Of a stretch of 64,000 nucleotides of DNA, positions 1 through 11,587 are shown in pieces (position 1 is the stretch's first letter; each line of letters starts with the position of its first letter). The stretch lies in NCBI GenBank assembly GCA_037102815.1, contig BTPP01000003.1, positions 744,001 through 808,000 of the forward strand. Reading direction: 5' to 3'. Below the pieces are notes generated by a model. It saw nothing but the letters and a program-made list of their open reading frames with translations. It was not told the DNA's origin and made no database searches. The translations under genes were made by a program, and so were the position numbers. Source of the stretch: Neurospora intermedia. Taxonomy: Eukaryota; Ascomycota; Sordariomycetes; Sordariales; Sordariaceae.

Positions 1-153
1 GTGCAAGAGAAGTTCTTCTAATGAAAAGCCGGCCTCTCGATCTTCCTTTCTTGATGCTTATCCTATGCCAGCCTTCCGATATCAGTGAGTCTTAGCTGGA
101 AAGGGTCCGACAGCTTACAATCATTCAGAACATGCAACTGTTCATCTACAAGA

Positions 154-1692
154 ATGCATCTAATACACCAGCTCGGCCTCTTCCTCCTTCCGTTCACATC
201 TCACTTCGTTGAGAGAGTCTTCGCAAACCCTTTAGCCGTCCCAGGAGAACCGATTCAACAACACCCCTTAACTACACTCCATGGCCATGCCCGAGAGACT
301 GATGGAGGACCTTACGCTCACGACATCCCACGTCCGCCCCATCAACAAGGCGGCGGCGTCTCTCTCCCATTCTTCGCCTCCCTCGAGCGCATGGCTCGCC
401 TAGTGGACATCACCTACTGCGTCGGCACGACCGGCGTTTCCAAGCCCTTCTCGTGTGTATCCCGTTGCAAAGATTTCCCTTCGATGCAGCTCGAGCGGAC
501 CTGGAACACGGGCCTGCTGCTCAGCGATAGCTGCGGATACATCGCGGTCGACCACGGCGAGAGGAAGAGGGGCGGGCGGAACGGGGGCGGGACCGTGGTC
601 ATCAGCGAGCCGGCCATTATTGTGGCGTTTCGCGGGACGTATAGCATCACTAACACGATTGTTGATTTGAGCACGGTGCCGCAGGAGTATGTGCCTTATC
701 CTGCACCGGATGATGATGAGGAGGAGGAGAAGGAAGAGAAGGAGAACATTGGGGGTAGGAATAGGAATGTTGGAAAAGGAAGAAGCCATAACAACGATGA
801 AAAGTGCACCAACTGCACAGTCCACATGGGCTTCCTCGCCTCCTGGCGTAACGCGCGCGACTACGTCCTTCCCGCCCTCAAAGCCGCCCGCGCCAAACAC
901 CCCGACTATCCCGTCCACCTGGTCGGACACAGCCTCGGTGGTGCCGTCGCCGCTCTCGCCGCGTTGGAGATTCGGCTATCGCTAGGCTGGCAAGACGTCC
1001 AGGTGACGACCTTTGGCGAACCGCGCATCGGTAACCAAGCCTTAGTGGATTATCTGGATAAGGCCTTTGGTCTTGGTATTGAAGAGGACAATGACGCGCA
1101 CGAAACCAGAGCCTACCGCCGCGTAACCCACGTCAACGATCCTGTTCCCCTCCTGCCCTTGACAGAATGGGGATACCGCTCGCACGCAGGCGAAGTGTAT
1201 ATTTCCAAGTTGAACCTGCCGCCTGCTCCCGAGGACCTGCGGTTGTGTCGGGGCGATAACGATCCGGAGTGTATGGCTGGGGCTGAGAACTCGGATGGCG
1301 GTGGATGGTTTGATGGTAGTTTGCGGGAGGTGACTGACTTGCTAGCGCTGGCGGCGGCCAAGGGGACTGATCCCTATTTCAAACATCCGGATCCTGTTGC
1401 TGTTGCTGCTGTTGATGGTGATGACGGCGACGACGACGACGGTAGCGATGCTGGTGCTGGGAATGACGGTGTTGGTATCGGCGGCGAGTCAAGTGCAACA
1501 GCACTCACGTCCAAGACAACGAGGCTCTTCCCCACCAGACTCAAGCTCTGGCAGCTCTTCTTCGCACACCGAGATTACTTTTGGAGACTGGGTTTGTGCG
1601 TCCCCGGCGGTGACCCGGCGGATTGGGGAAGGGAGAAGTACAACTTGACGCAGACGAAAGACTCTTTTGTGTTTGGTGACGGCGAGTTGTGA
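154..1692 (+). CDS. Secreted class-3 lipase / feruloyl-esterase-like hydrolase
   Basis: Single-exon gene of 512 codons. The frame is open from a GTG at 85, but the first ATG (154) begins a hydrophobic leader (MHLIHQLGLFLLPF...) that looks like a signal peptide, so this start was chosen. The alpha/beta-hydrolase core of the Lipase_3 family is clear: oxyanion-side VAFRGTYS, nucleophile elbow GHSLGGA (Ser about residue 260), catalytic Asp in HVNDPVP (about 329) and His in YRSHAGEV (about 344). The family hydrolyses acylglycerol or aryl ester bonds outside the cell; substrate cannot be told from sequence. Odd points are an acidic Asp/Glu-rich insert of about 35 residues after the VDLSTVPQEY stretch, and a C-terminal extension of about 130 residues with a Gly/Asp low-complexity run, both absent from compact fungal lipases. 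It has no close same-strand neighbour. Confidence 0.9.
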   Translation: MHLIHQLGLFLLPFTSHFVERVFANPLAVPGEPIQQHPLTTLHGHARETDGGPYAHDIPRPPHQQGGGVSLPFFASLERMARLVDITYCVGTTGVSKPFSCVSRCKDFPSMQLERTWNTGLLLSDSCGYIAVDHGERKRGGRNGGGTVVISEPAIIVAFRGTYSITNTIVDLSTVPQEYVPYPAPDDDEEEEKEEKENIGGRNRNVGKGRSHNNDEKCTNCTVHMGFLASWRNARDYVLPALKAARAKHPDYPVHLVGHSLGGAVAALAALEIRLSLGWQDVQVTTFGEPRIGNQALVDYLDKAFGLGIEEDNDAHETRAYRRVTHVNDPVPLLPLTEWGYRSHAGEVYISKLNLPPAPEDLRLCRGDNDPECMAGAENSDGGGWFDGSLREVTDLLALAAAKGTDPYFKHPDPVAVAAVDGDDGDDDDGSDAGAGNDGVGIGGESSATALTSKTTRLFPTRLKLWQLFFAHRDYFWRLGLCVPGGDPADWGREKYNLTQTKDSFVFGDGEL

Positions 1693-3182
1693 AAGTTGCA
1701 GTAGGTACATATGCCTGCCTTTTTCTTTTACCTTTCTATTTTTTTAATTTTCCGGAAGGCGCGCGTCACAAAACATCGATGATACACATATTTGTTTCTA
1801 GGGCTACGTGCGGAACGTTATGAGTAGGTGCCCGGGCGTTAACTGGGCTTTGGGAAACTCCTTGAAAGCAATACAAACGTACTAGGACTCCTATAGGGTA
1901 TTGCATTACCATTATGACAAAGGCACTAATGAGTTGATGGCATATATTAAGCGTTAGGTAGTAAAAGGTTTCTTGTGCTGAACACAATATCTCAATGAGT
2001 GAACGAGATGATATGATCTTAGATCCCAGTTGGATGATAGCCTATATGTGAACTTATCTGCAGTGGGCAACCATAGTGTGCCAAGGGGTCCTGTGACAAT
2101 GATTCACAAGATAGTCGCTTTTCGGACAGAATATGAGAAGCACAAAATCAATTTGAAAGAGCAAGTGCATGCTCATCATTGTTGCCTTGGTCAAGATATA
2201 CTGCCAAAGAAACACCGTCTGCGCTAATTGATGATCATGGAAAGAACCGCTTGAATCGCATATCTTCCCGGGAGCTGGGTTCGGGAAGGAGGCCGTCACT
2301 TGGAAGTTCTTACCTGTCGAGGACGGTTATCGTGGGACGGCTACTATCATCCAGCAAGATCCTTGTGGTCCATGAACTGGAAATTTGACTAGATCCTTGT
2401 GCGGTTATTAGATATGATGTGTCTGTCTTGATCCATTACGCTATTAGACGTGACACTCTACATGGCACACCATCTTCATGTCCCGGAGAATGGAACGATA
2501 ATGATGTTCTTTTTCGCACCGATGGTATAAAGATAACGAGACCTGATCCTCCTAAGTCTACATTAGGTTTACAAAACAAACTTTTTGAGCGAAGGCAGGT
2601 AGTGTAAGGGCATTTAGAAGCACCGCCAAACAATCATGGTACGTGAACGTCCTCATAAGAGGACAGGGATGTATCTCTGATGGGAGTATCATTTGTTTTC
2701 CTCGCCAAGTGGAATGGTATAGTTCCTTTGGCTTTTTGTTGGGAAGGGGGGAGAGTTGTTAAACAGAGACCTTCTTGCTTCCTTCTCTTACCCTCTTCCC
2801 ATCCGAGAAAAAGCAGGTGGAAGGGAGAGGTGCGTGGCGACAAAGACAACAGGGAAAGGATAATAATAAGAGAATAGGAAACGACTATCATGCCCTGCAT
2901 TTCAGTAGCCCCCGACATCAACCAACTTCCTTTATCGAAGCCCCCGTCCTGCCAATGGCCAATGTGCCGCATATTTCACGCTCCATCCGCCAGCCGGTCA
3001 AGTCCAGAGAGAACAAAGCCCAGCTCAAGTTTACAAAAATCCTAGCTATCATAGTCAAGAAGCAACACGAGAACCAGTTGCGCAAAGGACGGGCGTTCCT
3101 GTGCCACTCCGGTACACCTCAGGCGACCAGTGAGGGCATGCACCCGTCATGGTGAAAGAAACCACGGTCTGGAAAAATGCGC
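1693..3182. other. Intergenic, convergent lipase / 14-3-3 3' ends
   Basis: This is the space between two convergent genes and must hold both 3' UTRs. Only short frames lacking any family resemblance are present. I see no repeat, RNA gene or transposon remnant in it. Confidence 0.6.
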
Positions 3183-4395
3183 TTACTGCTCCTCGGGAGC
3201 CTTCTCCTCAGCAGCCTCAGCCTTCTCTTCAGCCTTCTCCTCGGCCTTGGGGGCCTCAGCGGCGGCCTCAGGCTCGCCATTATCGGACGAGGTCCAGAGA
3301 GTGAGGTTATCCCTGAGGAGCTGCATGATAAGGGTGCTGTCGCGGTAAGACTCCTCGGACAGCGAGTCGAGCTCGGCGATGGCATCATCGAAAGCCTGCT
3401 TAGCGAGGTGGCAGGCGCGGTCAGGGGAGTTAAGAATCTCGTAGTAGAAAACGGAGAAGTTGAGGGCGAGACCCAGGCGGATAGGGTGGGTGGGAGTGAG
3501 CTCGGTCTGAGCAACATCGGTAGCGTTCTGCATGGCAGTGAAACCCCCAGTTAGCAAAAGCGCATTGGTAGCAAATCGCGCGAATTTTCGAAGCTCGTAC
3601 CTTGTAAGCCTCGTGAGCCGCGGTCGCAGCGTTCTTGCGCTTCTCGCCGGAAGCAAACTCGGCAAGATAACGGTGGTAGTCACCCTTCCTGTGATTGGAT
3701 ACCGGTCAGCTATCGCCAAGGCCAGGGGTTTGGCCTGAAATACGTACATCTTGTGGTAGAAGACCTTGGACTCGCCAGTGGCGGCGTGGGGAATGAGGGC
3801 CTCGTCGAGGACCTCGAGGACATCCTTGCAGACGGTCTCGAGCTCGGTCTCAATCTTTTGCCTGTACTCCTTGATGATGGCGACGTGCTTGTCGGAGCCC
3901 TTGGACTCCTCCTTCTGCTCAATGGAGGAGATGATGCGCCAGCTGGCGCGGCGGGTGCCGACGACGTTCTTGTAGGCAACGGAGAGGAGGTTGCGCTCGT
4001 CAACGGTGAGCTCACCACCGAGCTTGGCAACCTCCTTCATGAAGGTGACCATCTCATCGTAACGCTCAGCCTGCTCGCAAAGGCGGGCGAGGAAAGTCTT
4101 GCTGTTGATTTCACCGTGTCGTCAGTACGCAGGCCGCCAGTGGGGTCAGATACACCGATGCCGAAGCCCGCGCGAACAGCGGGCAGCAGGCAGCGGAATC
4201 ACACACACCTCTCGCGCTACACCAAGAACAAGGCAAACGTTAGCATATGTGTTGCACCTTGCCGGAAGCATAGCGATCCTGCTGGCCATGACCGGCGCCA
4301 AGGGGAAGGCGGTGTCGAGAAATGGGGGAATAGGCCGTCTGCGCCCGAAGGCCGGCGTTGACGGCGGGCTGGAGCTGACTTACTTCGTTGGCCAT
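3183..4395 (-). CDS. 14-3-3 family protein
   Basis: Spliced CDS on the minus strand: exons 4384-4395, 4209-4216, 3748-4101, 3601-3688 and 3183-3527, giving 807 nt and 268 residues, the usual fungal length. The first coding exon encodes only MANE, the second is an 8-nt microexon (CGCGAGAG), and exon 3 continues with [18 protein letters not shown]. Hallmarks include EERNLLS-type [33 protein letters not shown], and the C-terminal [16 protein letters not shown] signature. The tail is acidic, Ala/Glu-rich and ends in APEEQ. 14-3-3 proteins are cytosolic and nuclear dimers that bind phosphoserine/threonine motifs in kinases, ATPases and transcription factors. Branch points (TACTGAC, GCTAAC) and GT-AG boundaries support every intron (167, 107, 59 and 73 nt). 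Introns cluster at the 5' end, as is common in highly expressed fungal genes. Confidence 0.95.
4209..4216 (-). other. 8-nt microexon of the 14-3-3 gene
   Basis: On the minus strand the eight bases CGCGAGAG lie between an acceptor ending GGTGTAG and a donor starting GTGTGTGT. Joined to MANE upstream and C-AAG-ACC downstream they restore the family N terminus MANERESKTF in phase. Skipping it would shift the frame. Confidence 0.85.
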
Positions 4396-7300
4396 GGTGT
4401 TGATTGGGTTGGGTATAGGGCGCGGAAAAGATCGCTACTGTTGCAAATTGGGAATGGAAGAGGAGAAAGCGGAAAGAGAGGGAGAAAAAAAATAGGTTAA
4501 CCGGAAGACTACGGTGGTTTTGCTTTGCTGGCTGTGACGTGATAAGATTGGGAGGCGGGCAGGGCAGGTTCGAAGGAGTGTCGCTGGGTTGAAGGTAAAG
4601 GGACTTTGGCTTTAGGGAGAAGGCCTGAGATTCCCCCGATCCCCGCTCAGTCTAGTGCGAGCCAGCCGTGCTGGGGGGGGCCTGCTTTTTTTTTCGGCCA
4701 AGGTGGAATCAAACGACGATTGGCTGCTAGCGAGAGACCTAGCCGCCCCGAACGGCTCTGGCGGTGACCAGGCCAAACGGGCAAGGGGCCTGGAGTCTCT
4801 CGCTAACAGGTGGATGGGCAATTGGGACGAGAATCAGAGTGGCCTCCACGCGATTGCTTGACATTTGCGTGTGCCCACCCTAAGTACCGCACGGGGCATC
4901 TTGGGATCACTCACGCACTCCGACATCCACAGGTCCGCCTTGTTCTCTCGTCTTCCCCGAGTCCAGCCACGTTCTCGGGGGTCGGAGAGGGGGGGAGGTG
5001 AGTTGGGGTTGGGCCCAAACCAAAAAGCTCCCGTGGCTCCCAAATTTGGCAACCAAACCAGGGAACTGAACCAGGCCGCATCGTCTCATCAGGCTCACAC
5101 TTGCCCTCTTTGCAGCGCAGTGGTGTTGCGAGTAGAGGTAATGGTGGCCGAGGCCGACGTTGAGGAGATTGGATCATGAGAGGTGATTCTTCAACTGCCC
5201 TGCCACTTTCTCTCAGTCCCGTCCGCATGGCATAACATCCATCCATGACCCCGATCCATGGCGTGGCATGCTTCGTTCGACTACACAACAACCCACAAGC
5301 TGGAGTTACCTATGTGCTACCCTTTCACCCTTTCTCTCGTTTTTTTACAGATGGGCCTCAGCTTTTAACTCGGTAGGCTCGCGAGCTGTTTGGGTTTGCA
5401 ACCTCTTTGCATACTTGGAGTCCATGATATGTATCACGCTTTTGGAATGTCACCCCCACCCCGAGGTGAAGTTCTCTGAAGCCTCATTCATCCTTCTTGA
5501 CCATTGGTGTGTTGTCCACCGGGAGCCAGGCGGCGGCTCAAAAGGTCACATTTCTAATATTACCTTATTACCTTACCTATACACTACATTGGCAGGAATG
5601 TCTCAAGAGTCCACTTGCCATCCACCGCGGCGGATTCCCGTCACCATGGGTTGGTTGTCTTGGCCATTTATCCCTATTCCCCATGTTGGCCAGGCTGACA
5701 CGGCCAGAGAATTGCGGTCGACGGCATCGTCGACGTCTTCGCTAGTCAAGCCCGGCGTTTCCATGTGCAGCAGTTGCATCTTGCCATGTCTTGCACACAT
5801 CCGGATAGCGGCCCAGCAGGATATCGGGATAAGGACGGCGTGCTCTGTTTGGAGTCTTTGGAACCTTGACTCAGAGCCCCGCCATCGGCAGCCCCGCCCT
5901 CATCTTCCCGGAACTAGCACCACCAGGGAGTTCCCAATTCGCTGCCTCTTTGTCACCGCATGGCACACGTTGTCTCGTGCCAATGCTAGAATGCAGGCCA
6001 ATTTTCCAATTTACCTCAACCAATAAGTAACCCCCTATCAAGTCCCCTTTGGCCTGTGCGCTTGCTCTCATGCGCCTGTCTCATCGGCGGCAATCGATCC
6101 TCTCGCTCCGGCTGCTCATCCTCCTCCTTCTCAGGCTCCCATGATATCGTCTTCATATCACCTGATAGGACAAGGAATGATAAATATAAGTCCAAAATCG
6201 TTGCCAAAATACGCTTCATCTAGTGGACCTGTCACAACAATGGGCCAACAATTCTGGCTCTGAGGCTATCTACAAGTCCCAGTCGTTCCATCGGGCATGT
6301 ACGTATCATTGTTCGGAAGCGAGCGACAGAGTGGGGTCTTCGCGGCACCTAGCCAGTGTCCTCTGGCCGTTTCCAACTTTGTTAGGCCAGCGATCATTTC
6401 CTGGGCAGAAACTGGGTGCAAAAGGAGGGAACATGGAAACGGCTAGAAGACTGCGAGCCTTCTCCGGGCGGGTTGCTCACCAAACGCTAACCTCCCGCTC
6501 CCGTTGCGCCCCGCTACGTATACCTTGAGGTTGGTAGTGCACCTACTCTTCACTACTGGACATCTCGATCTCAAAGCTCTGCTTCCTGCCCCCTCCATTT
6601 GCTGCTTCACCCCCATCCTCCTCCCCCCCCCCCCACGGCTATGGAGATATATGAGGCAGTCCTGTTGGTGTATATACTTCCCAAGCTCTGGCATGGACAA
6701 ACCTCGAGATCATGCAACACACCCAGTCATCCAGTCACAGCCAGTGTACACAACACAGCCCTGTGTTACAACCCCCCTTCGCAGCAGACATCCTTGGATG
6801 TTGTATTTGGCGAGACCGAACGGCTGATGGTTACTTAGTCGTTATCTTTTATGTTGGTCAGGGACCAATCTATCAGACCGGATCTCCATCCTCTGTGGTC
6901 GAGCAGTTGCTGGTACCCAGTTCGGATCTCCCTCGCTCATCACCCTGGCCTTGTCCCTTACAAGATCATCAGGGACCCCTAAACAACCCCTAATGATCCC
7001 TACCATACATACTACTTGGCAGCATGTAATCCAGCCCTGATTTGTTTGTTTGTTAGTTTGGTACAGGAGCCAAAAGCCTACTAAACTTGGGAAAGCTGCC
7101 GAGAGTCTCGCGGATACTATGTAGATGCTGTAAGTTAAGTCCAAAAGCTTTGGAGGGGGCTGAAAGATACTTCTGTAGCGTTGAGAATCCTGATCATTGT
7201 CGAACCTCTACAAACGGGGACGAGTTATTAGGTATCTTCCTACGGCCAATGAGGTCTCTAGATTAGCCTTATTCTACCCTTGTTCTGGCCCCGTCAGAAG

Positions 7301-10300
7301 AACCAAACTAACAACACAACAGCTGTATTGTACACCCGCCCACCTGCCCCCCCCTTAAAAAGACCATCTTCTTGCTGATGGCCTGGTGAGCCTGGCTATA
7401 AACCCCTCCATAGCTCTACAATACGCCAACTGCCACGGCTTGGCCGTTAATCCGTTGGCCAGACTGGGAACCATGTTTAACCCCCTCCCCTGTTTTAGGT
7501 CAGTCGTCACGCGACTCCAGCCATGAGATTGCGAGCGACAACCAAAGCTTCAAGGGAGCTGAATCTAGCGGGAGGTTGTGGTGATGGTGACATAAGGCAC
7601 AGGCAGCCATGTCACGATACGCTCCAGTTCAAAAGGAAAACTACTTCTATCTAACGTGAGGGTTGATACAATTCGTGACGAAAAGCGAACTTTCAATGAG
7701 TCTAGGCGTCGTGTCGTTGTTTCAGTTGTAGTACAACAAAATCATGGTTCTGGAATTGCGGATCCTACATTCGACTTTATCGCCATGTGCCATCATGGCT
7801 CAGGAAGGTCGACGCATGGATGCTATGGAGAACGTCGTCAGAACAACAAGTAGAAATGGGTAGTTTTCAACCGGTTCCCGCCCTTCGATTCGTCTAGTGT
7901 GGTTTTCTTGTTTTGAACGCAGGGCGTTTATCTGCAGTCACTCACTTTGAGATAGAGCCCGCCCATCGATTGCAACCGTCCTCGTGACACTACCTACCAA
8001 AGGCTCTTCCAGATCAGTTCAGTCAATCCCAAGTTCACGGGTCCAAGTACAAGAAGTGAGTGAGCTGGTTGCTGCACATCTTTCCTGTCCCTTAAGACGG
8101 TCATGGAAAGGAACGATACGCTGACGTCAGTCCCAAACAGCAATTACAGAATAGGTAGGCAGGTGTGGAATATAATGATACCATCTCCATGGTAGTCAAT
8201 GGTGATGTTGTACAATGGCTTTTTCCACATCCAAGAGAGGGTAACGCATGAACAACGTGAGTTACCGCACTTTTAGAAGGATGGGTTAAACATCGGTATC
8301 GCGCGGCGGATCAAAAAGCTCACTTGGTTTTTTTGTGTCTATCATACATAACTCAGGAATCTTTACCAGGTAATTCAATTACATAGGGACACTCAGCACA
8401 GCTCACTCGTCGCGCATTGTCTCTTCCTTCTGGTCTTGGTCTATATGTCGCCTGGGCTAGATACTCAAGTTGAACGGTGATAGTCAACTGATCTTGCTCT
8501 GGTTTATGTACCAGCTTGGAAGCTCGTGGTAGTTAATAGTTTTCTTTCGGTTACATGGTAATTCGTTTCACCTTGTCAAAAGCTCATCAACTGATTGTGG
8601 ACTTGAGACAGCGACTGAATCGCCGTCAGTGCATAGGTAGTTTACTCACTTGACTTTTAACTTCTATTTGTGCAATTGTGGTACGATCGATCGATGGTGG
8701 AAGGGCAGAACAGGACAGGATAGAAGAGGGAAAAGGCAGGAGATAGGTAGCTAAACTACTTGTCAGGTATGAAATCACAATCTTCCCTATGACTTGATAT
8801 ACGGTCAGGCAGACTGATCTATACAGGTATAGTTGAATATTTAAAGGGAGTTAAAGGTAGGGTTATCAGACTTCAATCCCCTATAACGCATAGCAAGTCA
8901 GTCCTCTTTCATTTCAACTTCGCAAGTGTTTTCACGGTTGGGTTTCAAGGTACCTAGGTAGTCATTGCATCAATACCGACTGGATTCGCAATTCCTAAAC
9001 ACGCATTGTGAATAAAGTTAGTATTTTCTATGATATAAATCCTTTCACATCCTTTTCAGTTGCACTCCTTTCCTTTAGAAAACTATGAGCCTAGAAGTCT
9101 GAGTAATCAACTACATATTTATATAATTTATACTGTGGGATCAATCCGCCTGAATCTATTCAGCGGGGAAAGGGAAGAAGGCATTTTTAGACCTGACAAG
9201 TGGACATTTAAGAGAGGGAGAAAGAACATATCTGAGTGGATTAGCACCTACCTAGTTATGACCTCTTTGCTAATACCTACTCTCACCTTGACTTAGGCTC
9301 CTTGATAAGGTTCTCTAGTGAGAAAAAAAAAAAAAAAAAAAGGAACGAGTCTGCATCCAGTTAACTCAACGTCCACTGTCTACTTACACTCTCGTTCTCA
9401 TATTATGTACACACACAAGTCATAGTCCTTCAATCTCTGCTCAGTCATCTCGCTGTAACCTATTACGAGTCCTCTACTTCGACAGCAAACACGGAGAGAA
9501 TCACAGAAGAGAAGGAGCATTTCCAGCAGTGTCAAATCGTCTTGCTCTTTCATGTTCCTAAAGAGGTTTTTACTAGCTACTTCTTTGATCACTATTATAG
9601 CTGCTCAGCAATCCGTACATGCTTCACTTGCGATAATCCATGTTAGACGTCATCACAGACCACCACGCTCCGTACACAGGTATAAGCGTCCCAAACAATG
9701 AGCCAAGCGTTCTCGGGGGCAAGTTAAAAGCGTAAACATAATTATCTCCATGTAACCATAATGTTAATACAAGATTTGTGTAGTGCAGTCAGTCAGTACA
9801 GTACAGTACATTGTCCTTCTTCCATTTGACATGCTAACAACAATGCAACGTTCCCTTTCCCATATATGCCATATGTATGCATTGAATGAACAGGGGTATC
9901 AAAACCAGCCCGAACCAGCCAGCCGAACAACTAAACAATTTCCCTTCTTCCTTACCAATACTCAAAAGACAAATTAAGAGGACGACACTCGTGGATGGTT
10001 CATCCCAAGTGTGCATACGCCAATATATATCCCAAGCTCCTTTATCAGCCACCCATGAATTCCTTCACGCATTCCACCCCTCTCCAAAATGCCGACCTCC
10101 TGATGCTACCTTCCACTTCTTCCTGCACACAAAGCACATCCATCTTAGCTTGGTGGACCGACAAACACCCCAGAAAAGAGCATTACCCCAATTTGCGCCG
10201 TATTAACCCCATGTATGCTGCGTGCTGTCTATATTTCTCCGCTTCTAGTTCGCTCTCGCCCGGTAGATGTGTGGATGAAGCTATGCTGCATTGTTCCTCG

Positions 10301-10405
10301 GGCCGAAACTCTTTCCTGATTCAAATAAACACCGCCGCCGGGCCCGCTGCATCTGACACCAGACCCGGCCGATGTTTATCTCTCCAATCCGTCATGATAT
10401 ATCTG
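4396..10405. other. Gene-poor stretch of about 6 kb
   Basis: No frame here resembles a known protein. It holds the 14-3-3 promoter at its left end and the 3' flank of the next minus-strand gene at its right end. The longest frame (5268-6026, plus) has Cys/Trp/His-rich random-looking composition and no domain. Visible simple sequence: a C run near 6622-6634, and an A19 tract at 9323-9341. No RNA gene or transposon ends were found. Base composition becomes more AT-rich after about 7 kb. Confidence 0.5.
9323..9341 (+). repeat. A19 homopolymer
   Basis: An uninterrupted run of 19 A. No target-site duplication or coding remnant was recognised beside it, so a retroposition tail is not supported. 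Confidence 0.9.
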
Positions 10406-11587
10406 TCATGACTTGTTGCGCTCCAACAGTTTCGCTGCCCGTTGCAGACGTGCATAGCTGACTTTCAATCCGATCTTTGCCCGAGGGTCATCAGAATCGC
10501 TCGACTCGTCGTCTGATTCTGACTGCAGCTGGTTATGGCCTCCGCGAGTGCCATTCAACACGGCTGGCTGTCTTGGAGTTGTTGACCACGAATTCTTTGT
10601 CATCTTCGGTTGATTATCAGGGGCTTCCTTCGATATTATAGCACTGAAACCGGACAGACGCGATGGTCTGACTGGGGGCGCCGTGGCCTTCTGCTGTCTG
10701 TTACCGTAGGCGCCGCTCACGGGCGTCGACCTGGCGGTGAGATTTCGGTCCAAATGCTTCTGTGATACCTGGCGGTCGCTGTCACTTCGACTGGGCATGA
10801 CCCGGCGAAGAAGTCCACCGAGTCTCCGAGTGAACTCTGTTCGCGTGCTCCGTCCAACCTTCTCTTCTGGCTCGTCAACATTGAGCGGGCCGAAATCTCC
10901 TGTTGCGGGGGTCGGCGAAGCTGGGCGATGACAATTGCGACACATACTCACTGCGGTGTCAAGGCCGCCAGAGGAGGATCTAGTAACCGGCAGAATGGCT
11001 CGCACCCCGCTCGTGAGATCACCCCCTTTGCCCTTCCATCCGCGGCCCCTGGCCGTGAAGCTTTCTGAGCAGCAACAATATGTCGTATTCCCAAGGTTAA
11101 CGACAGATTCGCTCCATCCCCGGATCCAGTCAGCCTTTTTGACATTGCGCCCGGGTATAATTTGCTGACGTGTCGCCAACCAGTTCTGAGCCGTTACGGG
11201 CGGTGGAGACTCCAAGGGTGTCGTTGTTGACAGAAATTCCGATGTTCCTTCTTCCTTCCGTACAGCTTCCTGACTTGGACTTGGGGCACCAATCGAGACA
11301 GTTGAAAGTCCCGGATACTTGGCCGGACTATCACCTCCTAGCTTGGCCATCGGTACTGTTGCTGCTGATCTCGTTCTGCTTGTTTCGCCTAGTAGCTGGG
11401 GTTGCGACGATTGGTGGTCGCCTTCGGCCAAGGTAGCGTCTGGGCTTGCAGCCGCTTGTCCATCGTAAGCAAAAGAATATGGCGAGAGTGGTCTTTGGAG
11501 AATGAAATCTGAAAGGGCGAGGGGAGCAGCGGGGCTGGGCATCGAAAGCCTTCCCGGTGAGGACACGGCTCTGTAAGAGTGGTTCAT
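10406..11587 (-). CDS. Unrecognised Pro/Ser-rich protein, 393 aa
   Basis: The frame is open upstream to 12151, but there is no ATG before 11587 (MNHSYRAVSS), so that start is used; it gives 393 residues. I do not recognise the family. Visible traits: low-complexity Ser/Pro/Thr N-terminal half; a central, more ordered block around VKKADWIRGWSESVVNLGN followed by TTYCCCSES; a CxxC pair in MCRNCHRP; a basic segment TRRLGGLLRRVMPSR; an acidic Ser/Asp patch (SESDDESSDSDDPRAK); and a C-terminal helical stretch VSYARLQRAAKLLERNKS. The mix suggests a mostly disordered regulatory or scaffold protein, but that is inference. The upstream open frame could mean a longer leader or a missed spliced first exon. 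Confidence 0.65.
   Translation of the reverse strand: MNHSYRAVSSPGRLSMPSPAAPLALSDFILQRPLSPYSFAYDGQAAASPDATLAEGDHQSSQPQLLGETSRTRSAATVPMAKLGGDSPAKYPGLSTVSIGAPSPSQEAVRKEEGTSEFLSTTTPLESPPPVTAQNWLATRQQIIPGRNVKKADWIRGWSESVVNLGNTTYCCCSESFTARGRGWKGKGGDLTSGVRAILPVTRSSSGGLDTAVSMCRNCHRPASPTPATGDFGPLNVDEPEEKVGRSTRTEFTRRLGGLLRRVMPSRSDSDRQVSQKHLDRNLTARSTPVSGAYGNRQQKATAPPVRPSRLSGFSAIISKEAPDNQPKMTKNSWSTTPRQPAVLNGTRGGHNQLQSESDDESSDSDDPRAKIGLKVSYARLQRAAKLLERNKS

Noticed and set aside
85-153. Upstream extension of the lipase from a GTG at 85
   Set aside because: Non-ATG start that would bury the signal peptide; the ATG at 154 is the natural start.
5268-6026. 252-codon plus-strand frame in the gene-poor stretch
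   Set aside because: Random-looking composition rich in Cys, Trp, His and Ser, no domain, no ordered blocks, and no splice partners; judged a chance open frame.
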